Assembly (NCBI GenBank): GCA_031278755.1
Contig: JAITJV010000291.1
Coordinates: 1 to 5,067, forward strand
Length of the DNA stretch: 5,067 bases
DNA from: Treponema sp.
Lineage (GTDB): Bacteria; Spirochaetota; Spirochaetia; Treponematales; Breznakiellaceae
Direction: 5' to 3'
Shown here: positions 1-5,067 of the stretch, piece after piece
Layout of the letters: each line of letters begins with the position of its first letter
How positions within the stretch are numbered: the first letter of the stretch is position 1
Program-made: the position numbers and the translations under genes
The notes under the pieces: generated by a model
What the model was told of the DNA's origin: nothing
Databases searched by the model: none
The model's input: only the letters and a program-made list of their open reading frames with translations

Positions 1-18
1 GTAGATTATACGCACGCA

Positions 19-47
19 TTGACCAAGCCCCCGCTATACCATAAAAT
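19..47 (+). promoter_or_regulatory. Sigma-70-like promoter of the fba gene
   Basis: The -35 box is TTGACC (19-24, 5 of 6 to consensus) and the -10 box is TAAAAT (42-47, 5 of 6), separated by exactly 17 bases. The predicted transcription start near 54 would give a leader of about 79 nt before the aldolase start codon and would place the whole inverted/tandem repeat cluster inside the transcript. Both boxes and the spacing are seen directly; activity is inferred. Confidence 0.62.
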
Positions 48-55
48 TAAATCAA

Positions 56-121
56 GGGTTTGTTTCAAAACCAGCCGGGTTTTGAGACAACGGGTATTGA
101 GACAAACCCGATATCAATACC
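56..121 (+). promoter_or_regulatory. Structured fba 5' leader with competing hairpins
   Basis: Four segments can pair in exclusive combinations. Segment A (56-72) pairs with B (78-90) as a 13-bp stem, 60-72 with 78-90, with one G-U and a 5-nt loop. A can instead pair with C (97-109) as a 13-bp stem, 56-68 with 97-109, again with one G-U. C also holds GGTATTGA (93-100), a perfect 8-bp complement of TCAATACC (114-121), which directly abuts the Shine-Dalgarno at 122-127. If A-B forms, C is free to pair next to the ribosome site; if A-C forms, the 114-121 segment is released. This is the logic of a translational attenuator, but I recognise no known riboswitch class and see no U-tract for a leader terminator. 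The same symmetry could instead be a DNA operator or a dispersed intergenic repeat. The pairings are seen; the function is inferred. Confidence 0.45.
76..105 (+). repeat. Tandem 15-bp direct repeat (two copies) in the fba leader
   Basis: CGGGTTTTGAGACAA at 76-90 is followed immediately by CGGGTATTGAGACAA at 91-105, with 14 of 15 bases identical. A third, inverted copy lies at 60-74 (13 of 15 bases matching the reverse complement of the first unit). The trio sits wholly between the predicted transcription start and the ribosome binding site. Exact head-to-tail copies suggest a recent local duplication of a 15-bp element that was originally half of an inverted pair. Confidence 0.75.
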
Positions 122-127
122 AAGGAG
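122..127 (+). promoter_or_regulatory. Ribosome binding site setting the fba start
   Basis: AAGGAG ends 5 bases before the ATG at 133. It fixes the start there, although the frame stays open upstream to a TTG at 19. That TTG lies inside the -35 box and has no ribosome site of its own. Confidence 0.8.
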
Positions 128-132
128 CGTAT

Positions 133-1131
133 ATGACCAGTTATAAAGAATTGGGTCTTGTGAACACCAGGGAGCTTTTTAAGAAAGCGGTAAACGGGGG
201 TTATGCGGTTCCCGCGTATAATTTTAACAATATGGAGCAGATGCAGGCTATCATTCAGGCTTGTGTGGAAACGAAATCGCCCGTCATTCTGCAAGTGTCT
301 TCCGGGGCCAGGAAATATGCCAATCAGAACCTTCTTAAAAACATGGCCAGGGGCGCGGTTGAATACGCCCATGAGCTGGGTTTCGACATCCCCATCGTGC
401 TGCATCTGGATCACGGCGACAGCTTTGAACTGTGCAAAGACTGTATTGAAACGGGTTTTTCGTCGGTTATGATCGACGGCTCCCATCTTCCCTATGACGA
501 AAACGCCGCCCTTACCAAAAAAGTCTGCGAATTTGCCCATTCCCAGAAAGATTATGTTACCGTCGAAGGCGAACTCGGGGTGCTTGCCGGCGTGGAAGAC
601 GACGTGTCCGCCGAACACAGCCACTATACCCAGCCTTCCGAAGTTATTGATTTTGTCAGCAAGACAAAGGTCGATTCGCTGGCCATTTCCATCGGAACCA
701 GCCACGGCCGGGCAAAATTCAAGCCCGAACAGTGCACCCGGGACGCCAACGGGATCCTCATTCCCCCTCCCCTCCGCTTCGACATACTTGAGGAAATCGA
801 AAAGAAAATCCCCGGCTTCCCCATAGTCCTCCACGGTTCCTCTTCGGTGCCCGTCGAATACGTGCAGATGATTGAAAAATACGGCGGCAAACTTACCGAC
901 TCCGTGGGCATTCCCGAAGAGCAGCTCCGCAGGGCGGCCAAGAGCGCGGTGTGCAAGATCAACATTGACTCCGACGGACGGCTTGCCATGACGGCCCTGA
1001 TACGCAAGGTGTTTGCCGAGAAACCGGATGAATTCGATCCCCGCAAGTACCTGGGGCCCGCCCGCGACGAGCTTAAAAAACTCTACGCCCACAAAAACCA
1101 AAACGTTCTTGGATCCGCGGGCCAGGCGTAA
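133..1131 (+). CDS. fba: Class II (metal-dependent) fructose-bisphosphate aldolase
   Basis: This 332-residue cytoplasmic enzyme reversibly cleaves fructose 1,6-bisphosphate into dihydroxyacetone phosphate and glyceraldehyde 3-phosphate in glycolysis and gluconeogenesis. Class II hallmarks are present. HLDHGD at residues 91-96 carries the catalytic Asp93 and metal ligand His94. The YVTVEGELG stretch (141-149) supplies the conserved acidic residues. GTSHG (188-192) gives metal ligand His191, and VLHGSSS (232-238) gives metal ligand His234 and phosphate contacts. KINIDSD (275-281) is the usual substrate-binding NxDxD-type segment. The length fits the family and nothing is missing. The start at 133 is chosen for its ribosome site and because the 38 extra upstream codons are promoter and leader. 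It appears monocistronic, with its own promoter and a convergent gene downstream. Tagatose-bisphosphate or a related ketose-bisphosphate is a less likely substrate; residue reading alone cannot fully separate these. Confidence 0.93.
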   Translation: MTSYKELGLVNTRELFKKAVNGGYAVPAYNFNNMEQMQAIIQACVETKSPVILQVSSGARKYANQNLLKNMARGAVEYAHELGFDIPIVLHLDHGDSFELCKDCIETGFSSVMIDGSHLPYDENAALTKKVCEFAHSQKDYVTVEGELGVLAGVEDDVSAEHSHYTQPSEVIDFVSKTKVDSLAISIGTSHGRAKFKPEQCTRDANGILIPPPLRFDILEEIEKKIPGFPIVLHGSSSVPVEYVQMIEKYGGKLTDSVGIPEEQLRRAAKSAVCKINIDSDGRLAMTALIRKVFAEKPDEFDPRKYLGPARDELKKLYAHKNQNVLGSAGQA

Positions 1132-1135
1132 GGGA

Positions 1136-1156
1136 AGGGGCTGTCAAACAGCCCCT
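1136..1156. terminator. Hairpin at the convergent junction, possible bidirectional terminator
   Basis: AGGGGCTGT (1136-1144) and ACAGCCCCT (1148-1156) form a perfect 9-bp GC-rich stem with a 3-nt CAA loop, 4 bases past the fba stop codon. On the plus strand only a short TTTT (1161-1164) follows after four other bases. On the minus strand the flank (TCCCTTACG when read out) is weak. It is therefore a credible but non-ideal intrinsic terminator. The loop and right arm coincide with the last codons and the stop of the minus-strand regulator gene. Confidence 0.5.
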
Positions 1157-2670
1157 GAACTTTTGGTGAATTCCCGGTATTCGGTGGGGAGCATGCCCGT
1201 CTGCTGTTTGAAAAGCCTGCTGAAATAGCTCGGATCGGAAAACCCCACTTCCCGCGCTATATCGTATACATTCACGTCATTTGAATGCGATATAAGTTCA
1301 ATGGCCTTCGCGATACGCACCTGGGTAAGGTATTCGCCGGGCGACATCCCTTTATATTCACGGAACAGCCTGCTGATATACGAAGGGACAAAACCGAAGC
1401 GCTTGGAAAGGGTCTGATTGGTAATATGCTCGGCATAATAGCCGCGGATATATTTATCTATCATCTTCATCATGTCTTCGGCGCGCTGCGTAGTTTCCTG
1501 ATCGGAAAACAGGCCCAGAAAAAGTTCCAGAAGTTCGTGATGAAGATCTTCCCATGAAGCGGATACGGAAAAAACCCTGTTAAACAAATCTTCCCAGTCA
1601 AGGCGCAGCATGGCCTTGAGTTCCTTGCTGGCCGACAAATATTGATACTTGATAATGTTGGTTAAAATTTCGGACGGGCAGTTCTTTTCCTTCCAGTACC
1701 AAACCATATCATTGAGAATAAGTTTCAGGGACGGGATGTTTCGTAATTTAAGCGCGCGGACAAGTTTTTCCCCGTATATCGCGCATTCGTTAAAAAGTTC
1801 CTGCATGGAAGCTCCGGAAGCGGCGTGTTCCCCGGCCAGACATATACCTTTGCCGAATACGCCGTTATGCCGCATTTTCCGCAGCAAATTTTCAGCAATA
1901 AGCCTTACGTTTCCCCGGGGCTTCACTTCTTCCGACAGAACCGAGACCGGCGTTCCCGCATTTCCCCGCCCGGCCGTTGATTCATGGAGCTTTATAATAA
2001 ATTCATCCGCTCTGCCCGCTTCCGTATACCCCAGCAATCCATACCGGAACCTGTTTTTATGCTGCGCGCTTAACCACATTTTTTCGTCGTCCCGAAGCAG
2101 ATCCCCCGCCGGCGCCATAAGGGCGTCCATGGCGGGAACAGGGGTTTCCGCGGTTTCGGCCGGTAAAAAATTGAAGTTTCCGTAATGAACCATAAAAAGA
2201 AGGTACCGTGAAAAATCAGGCGGCAGCGCGCGGATCGTTCCGGCCAGCGCCATATCAAGGCTGAACGCCCCCGCGGCGGCGTCGCGGGATTCCAGCAGGG
2301 ATTTTATTTCCCCCAGCGTAGATTTAAGCTGAACGGGCGTTACAGGCTTCAGGAGGTATTCCCGCGCGCCGTAATGAAGCGCTTCCCGGGCGTAATTAAA
2401 CTGATCAAAACTGCTTACAATAACTGAAATGGTTTGCAGGCGGTTTTCGTAAATAAACTTAAGAATTTCAATGCCGTCCGCCTTGGGCATTCTGATATCG
2501 GTTATCAATACATGGGGCCGTAAATTTTCGACATACTCAATCGCCTCCCCGCCGTTTACCGCTTTTGCGATTACCTCAAAGTCATCGCATTCCTGTTCTA
2601 TCATGGAAACAAGATTCCTGAGGATCAGCGCCTCGTCTTCAGCTATCACTACGGTATATCTGGCCTTCAT
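1144..2670 (-). CDS. YesN-type response regulator with AraC-family DNA-binding domain
   Basis: This 508-residue cytoplasmic transcription factor is the partner of the kinase encoded just upstream. Residues 1-125 form a receiver domain: acidic pocket Glu11-Asp12, phospho-acceptor Asp58 in LITDIRMP, Ser86 in the switch strand and Lys108 in YLLKPV, all in their expected places. Residues about 395-505 form an AraC/XylS domain with two helix-turn-helix units, around 416-440 and 467-490, the second containing the typical IAREVGFSDPSYFSRLFKQ signature. The 265-residue linker between them has no motif I can name. Such linkers in this family are sometimes degenerate GGDEF-like, and the segment near 275-308 loosely resembles that, but this is a weak inference. 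The ATG at 2670 is preferred over an in-frame TTG at 2694 because a strong GGAGGGGA precedes the ATG. The gene overlaps the kinase by 32 nt. Its likely target is the divergent binding-protein promoter near 4552-4580. Confidence 0.92.
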   Translation of the reverse strand: MKARYTVVIAEDEALILRNLVSMIEQECDDFEVIAKAVNGGEAIEYVENLRPHVLITDIRMPKADGIEILKFIYENRLQTISVIVSSFDQFNYAREALHYGAREYLLKPVTPVQLKSTLGEIKSLLESRDAAAGAFSLDMALAGTIRALPPDFSRYLLFMVHYGNFNFLPAETAETPVPAMDALMAPAGDLLRDDEKMWLSAQHKNRFRYGLLGYTEAGRADEFIIKLHESTAGRGNAGTPVSVLSEEVKPRGNVRLIAENLLRKMRHNGVFGKGICLAGEHAASGASMQELFNECAIYGEKLVRALKLRNIPSLKLILNDMVWYWKEKNCPSEILTNIIKYQYLSASKELKAMLRLDWEDLFNRVFSVSASWEDLHHELLELFLGLFSDQETTQRAEDMMKMIDKYIRGYYAEHITNQTLSKRFGFVPSYISRLFREYKGMSPGEYLTQVRIAKAIELISHSNDVNVYDIAREVGFSDPSYFSRLFKQQTGMLPTEYREFTKSSGAV

Positions 2671-4456
2671 GCATCTCCCCTCCGAATCGGACAATGGTCC
2701 CGTGGTACAGGGGCCTGGCCGAAAAATGGATTTTGTTGTTGTAAAGCAGCCGCAGCCGTGTAATGGAATTCAGAAGCCCAAGCCCGCCCAAATGCATTTC
2801 GCCAATACCGCTCAGCATATTGTCAAAAAGAGCCTGGCTCCGCCCGATTATCCTTTCCACCCGTTTTGTATCTATCCCGCAGCCGTTGTCAATAAGCTCC
2901 ACCGTCCAGGTATCGCCTTCGGAAAAAATATTTATGTTTATGGACCAGGGAAAAGGCGTATTAATAAAAGCGTGCTTAAAGCAATTTTCCGCAATGGTTT
3001 GCAGCATAAGACGGGGAATGGGACAGGCGCCGCATTTTTCATCGATATGAACGGCGAACATAAATTCGTTTGAATAACGGATCTGCATCAATTTCAGATA
3101 GTTACAGGTGTATTCAAGCTCCTCGCTTATGGTGCTGTTTTCCAGATCGAATTTCATGACATAGCGCAGCATATTTGACAACAGTTCACAAATGTCGGCG
3201 ATCTGGGGAACGTCGTTTTCATAGGCGATTGAATTGATGCTGCTGATGCAGTTGTAAAGAAAATGGGGCGATATCTGGGATTGCAGCGCAAGGTAGTAGG
3301 CTTCACGTTCATTAAGCCTTGACTGCAGGGTTTGATTCATGGCCTCTTTTACACGGGAGAGCATCTCATTGTAAAACTGCTGCAGCTGCTTCAGATCTTC
3401 GGTGGAAGAATGAAAATCAATGTTCATTTCAAGATTGTCCCGCGTAACATGCTGCATGGCGTTGATGACCTCGTCCAGCGGGCGGGTAAGATAACGGCTG
3501 ACAAGAAGGTTCAAACTGACGGTGACAATCAGGAGGGATACGACGGCTATTAATATGGTTCCAAAATATACAAAGACAAGGCCGGAATGATACCGCTGCA
3601 TGACGAAAATACTGTAATCAGAACCGTCAATCTTCCGGAAACTCAGGATGTAGTCTTCGCCCCCCGCCCCCCTGCCGGAATTAAGACCCTCTGAATATTC
3701 CGCCAATATTGACTGCGCGTCCGGTATAAAACCGTCGTCGGAGTAATGGTTAATAATATTCCTGTCGGCGTCAAGGAGATAAATGCGTATCGTCTCATCG
3801 GAGCTGCCGCAGAGGCTTTCGATTTCGGATCGTTTCTTTAACACCTGGAGTATCCCCAAATCCCTTCCGGTAGGAAGATCGTACAGACGGCGCGACAGTG
3901 AAAAATATTCAGCCTGCGTATTTACCCCGCCAATCCAATAAGGAAGATGGGGCCCCGCCAGCAGGGGGGAATTCGGGTTTTTTTTCAGATTGTCCCTTAT
4001 ATCCGCGAGCAGCCCCCATTCGGCGGCGTTACGGATAATGCGCCAGTCAACGCCCATTTCCGATGTGGAGATAAAAGCCTTTTCGTTGTATATATTGATG
4101 ATGGTGTTCGAAATATCAAGCCCAAGAATTACCAGAAAATTCTGAAAAACAACGTTGAATTTATCCCTGTTCTGATCGAAGTAATTTTGATTCCCTTTAT
4201 AATTAACTATAATTTCGCTTATGATGTCCATGATGTTTTGGCTGAACAGGATGCGCGTGCTTACCCTGTCCATCTGCTGAAACTTGTCCCTCACCTGATT
4301 GCCGACGTTTTCCGAATAAGCGTCAAGGCTCGCCGCGGCCTGCCTGTTGATGTTATCCGCGGCGTACACGCCTATTATTACAGAAGCGATGGTCAGTACA
4401 AGAACAAAAAGAAGGGAATACATCAGAAAAATACGGTTATGAAGGCTGGACGGCAT
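2639..4456 (-). CDS. YesM-type sensor histidine kinase
   Basis: This 605-residue inner-membrane kinase pairs with the overlapping YesN-type regulator. The order is a short cytoplasmic tail, membrane segment 1 (about 10-32), an extracytoplasmic sensing region of about 255 residues (33-290), membrane segment 2 (about 293-318), a HAMP linker (about 319-372, with the RYLTRPLDEV start), then the kinase core. The phospho-acceptor is His398 in QSQISPHFLYN, the hallmark of the LytS/YesM class. The ATP-binding part shows an N box (Glu490-Asn491, Lys494-His495), a G1 box DNGCGID (523-529) and a G2 box GLGLLN (558-563), so it looks catalytically complete. The sensor region is probably a Cache-like ligand domain by family analogy; I see no sequence motif proving it. 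The ATG at 4456 has only a weak, distant AAGAAG before it, so the start is the least certain point. Met12 (4423) is an alternative but also lacks a ribosome site and would shorten membrane segment 1. Confidence 0.93.
   Translation of the reverse strand: MPSSLHNRIFLMYSLLFVLVLTIASVIIGVYAADNINRQAAASLDAYSENVGNQVRDKFQQMDRVSTRILFSQNIMDIISEIIVNYKGNQNYFDQNRDKFNVVFQNFLVILGLDISNTIINIYNEKAFISTSEMGVDWRIIRNAAEWGLLADIRDNLKKNPNSPLLAGPHLPYWIGGVNTQAEYFSLSRRLYDLPTGRDLGILQVLKKRSEIESLCGSSDETIRIYLLDADRNIINHYSDDGFIPDAQSILAEYSEGLNSGRGAGGEDYILSFRKIDGSDYSIFVMQRYHSGLVFVYFGTILIAVVSLLIVTVSLNLLVSRYLTRPLDEVINAMQHVTRDNLEMNIDFHSSTEDLKQLQQFYNEMLSRVKEAMNQTLQSRLNEREAYYLALQSQISPHFLYNCISSINSIAYENDVPQIADICELLSNMLRYVMKFDLENSTISEELEYTCNYLKLMQIRYSNEFMFAVHIDEKCGACPIPRLMLQTIAENCFKHAFINTPFPWSININIFSEGDTWTVELIDNGCGIDTKRVERIIGRSQALFDNMLSGIGEMHLGGLGLLNSITRLRLLYNNKIHFSARPLYHGTIVRFGGEMHEGQIYRSDS
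2676..2683 (-). promoter_or_regulatory. Ribosome binding site setting the response-regulator start
   Basis: On the minus strand this reads GGAGGGGA, with the GGAGG core 8 bases before the ATG at 2670. It lies inside the 3' end of the kinase gene, and it decides the start against the TTG at 2694, which lies upstream of it. Confidence 0.8.
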
Positions 4457-4461
4457 GCGTA

Positions 4462-4491
4462 ATGGTACAGCTTCTTTTACGGATTTGTCAA
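4462..4491 (-). promoter_or_regulatory. Possible kinase-operon promoter with consensus TTGACA
   Basis: Read on the minus strand, a perfect TTGACA (4486-4491) is followed after 18 bases by TACCAT (4462-4467, 4 of 6 to TATAAT). The predicted transcription start falls at about 4455, on the kinase ATG itself, so the mRNA would be leaderless or the true start lies further in. The -35 is excellent and the -10 poor. Confidence 0.3.
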
Positions 4492-4513
4492 AGATTTTTC
4501 CAAATACCCGCGG

Positions 4514-4542
4514 ATTTTAAAAAATTACCAGAAAAATTTTAA
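4514..4542 (-). promoter_or_regulatory. Alternative kinase-operon promoter
   Basis: On the minus strand TTAAAA (4537-4542, 4 of 6) and TAAAAT (4514-4519, 5 of 6) are 17 bases apart. This would start transcription near 4507 and give a roughly 50-nt leader, which suits the kinase start better than the TTGACA site. The region is so AT-rich that chance matches are likely. Confidence 0.3.
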
Positions 4543-4589
4543 TTTTTTCGCTTTACCCCGGAAAAATACTCCTTAATAATGGCTTTACC
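4525..4589 (+). repeat. Three spaced TTACC direct repeats in the divergent control region
   Basis: TTACC occurs at 4525-4529, 4553-4557 and 4585-4589. The last two are part of a longer 8-bp match, GCTTTACC at 4550-4557 and 4582-4589, spaced 32 bp. The middle copy overlaps the predicted -35 box. AraC-type regulators commonly bind direct repeats near the -35 box, so these are candidate contacts for the neighbouring YesN-type protein. They are short and could be chance. Confidence 0.3.
4552..4580 (+). promoter_or_regulatory. Promoter of the solute-binding-protein gene
   Basis: TTTACC (4552-4557, 4 of 6 to TTGACA) is followed after 17 bases by AATAAT (4575-4580, 5 of 6 to TATAAT). The start would be near 4587, about 20 nt before the ATG. 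A strongly A/T-rich stretch (about 4517-4548) upstream could serve as an UP element. The weak -35 overlapping a direct repeat fits a promoter that needs an activator. Confidence 0.45.
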
Positions 4590-4592
4590 AAT

Positions 4593-4600
4593 AAGGAGGT
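4593..4600 (+). promoter_or_regulatory. Strong ribosome binding site of the solute-binding-protein gene
   Basis: AAGGAGGT is a full-length Shine-Dalgarno match ending 5 bases before the ATG at 4606. It implies high translation, as expected for a binding protein made in excess over its permease. Confidence 0.85.
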
Positions 4601-4605
4601 TATTT

Positions 4606-5067
4606 ATGAAGAGAATCGTGAATTTATCTGTTTTTCACGCCGCGCTGATCCTCGTCCTGCTGGGCGCCTGTTCGCAAAAAGAGGACGCCGTAAAAAACGA
4701 GAAAGTAACGCTGAGCGTTTATTGTTCAAAGGACGCCTGGCGCGATATATACTCGGCCGTCGCCCAAAAAATCGGGGAGGATCACGGGATCGAAATCGAT
4801 CTTGTCACCCTGCCCAATGAACAGATAGAACCGGTGATCAGCGTAAAGCTCGCCACCAACGATCCGCCGGATCTTTTCCTGTCCAACACGCCCCAGACGG
4901 TGGAGCAGTACAACGCAACCCAAACCTGCCTCTCCCTGGACGATCAGCCCTGGGTTCCCCGCCTCGCGGCGCCGGATCTTCTGCGGTACAAAGGGGACGG
5001 CAAAATTTACGGGATGCCTTCCCGGGATTCTTCGAGCTTTTTCGGCGGCGCCTATTACAACAAAGCC
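4606..5067 (+). CDS. ABC-transporter extracellular solute-binding lipoprotein, family 1 (5' part)
   Basis: The first 154 codons are present and the frame runs off the right edge; family members are usually 400-550 residues. The N-terminus is a lipoprotein signal: Lys2-Arg3, a hydrophobic stretch about 7-20, then the lipobox LLGAC with the lipidated Cys22. The mature protein would be anchored to a membrane on its outer face. After a charged linker comes a first strand (KVTLSVYCSKDAW), then a stretch reading TNDPPDLFLSN, which is the usual 'PPDvf' turn of family 1 binding proteins. GDGKIYGMPS further on is the typical 'dGKlYGvP' motif. These point to a carbohydrate-type ligand, but the binding residues lie mostly beyond the window and the sugar cannot be named. 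It is divergent from the kinase/regulator pair, which probably controls it. Permease genes likely follow off the right edge. Confidence 0.88.
   Translation, partial: MKRIVNLSVFHAALILVLLGACSQKEDAVKNEKVTLSVYCSKDAWRDIYSAVAQKIGEDHGIEIDLVTLPNEQIEPVISVKLATNDPPDLFLSNTPQTVEQYNATQTCLSLDDQPWVPRLAAPDLLRYKGDGKIYGMPSRDSSSFFGGAYYNKA

Noticed and set aside
56..110. The repeat cluster as a CRISPR array or attachment site.
   Set aside because: The units are 15 bp with no spacers, one copy is inverted, and no cas, integrase or tRNA gene is nearby.
19..132. A 38-codon N-terminal extension of the aldolase beginning at a TTG.
   Set aside because: The TTG is part of the -35 box, has no ribosome site, and the extension encodes the repeat hairpins. 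The aldolase family begins close to the residues at 133.
52..1101. A 349-codon open frame on the minus strand, antisense to nearly the whole aldolase gene.
   Set aside because: The aldolase on the plus strand has all its family motifs. The antisense product is low-complexity, rich in Phe, Gly, Val and His, with no recognisable domain, and it runs through the leader repeats; this is a codon-bias shadow.
1649..2185. A 178-codon plus-strand open frame inside the response regulator gene.
   Set aside because: It is antisense to a well-supported gene, has no ribosome site or recognisable domain, and is rich in Ser/Pro/Phe, as expected of a shadow.
3947..4462. A 171-codon plus-strand open frame inside the kinase gene.
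   Set aside because: It is antisense to the sensor region and first membrane segment of the kinase, with no domain or plausible start signal.
4501..4518. An imperfect palindrome around CCGCGG (4508-4513) flanked by A/T runs.
   Set aside because: Only the central six bases and scattered flanking positions are symmetric; this is too weak to call an operator.
4531..4548. An A-run/T-run inverted repeat resembling a small hairpin.
   Set aside because: The A/T-only stem is too unstable for a terminator and has no GC stem; better read as a possible UP element or bent DNA.

Overview
The window holds four protein-coding genes in three transcription units. It looks like chromosomal DNA of a bacterium with a balanced to slightly GC-rich composition. 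A spirochaete of the Treponema group is my best guess: the class II aldolase is about 332 residues, and a YesM/YesN-type two-component pair sits next to a lipoprotein sugar-binding protein. This is inference from gene style and not a database match; a Firmicute such as a Paenibacillus relative has similar YesMN/solute-binding-protein loci and is not excluded.

Left part (1-1156). A good sigma-70-like promoter (19-47) drives a class II fructose-bisphosphate aldolase gene (fba, 133-1131). Between them lies an approximately 80-nt leader containing a 15-bp element in three copies, one inverted and two in tandem. These copies, plus a short segment touching the Shine-Dalgarno, can form mutually exclusive hairpins. 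This is the most unusual structure in the window. A 9-bp hairpin (1136-1156) lies at the convergent gene junction.

Middle (1144-4456, minus strand). A YesM-type membrane sensor histidine kinase (2639-4456) is followed by a YesN-type response regulator with an AraC-family DNA-binding domain (1144-2670). Their reading frames overlap by 32 nt, so they are almost certainly one operon and probably translationally coupled. All catalytic residues I can check are present in both.

Right part (4457-5067). A 149-bp AT-rich divergent intergenic region separates the kinase from a plus-strand lipoprotein gene, an ABC-transporter extracellular solute-binding protein (family 1, carbohydrate type), cut by the window edge after 154 codons. 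In comparable loci, the two-component system senses an extracellular carbohydrate and the AraC-type regulator activates the divergent or adjacent binding protein and permease genes. The layout fits that model, with permease genes expected beyond the right edge. The substrate cannot be told from the sequence.

I see no RNA genes, mobile elements, CRISPR arrays or broken genes. Apart from the fba leader and the divergent control region, this is an ordinary carbohydrate-sensing and uptake locus beside a glycolytic gene.
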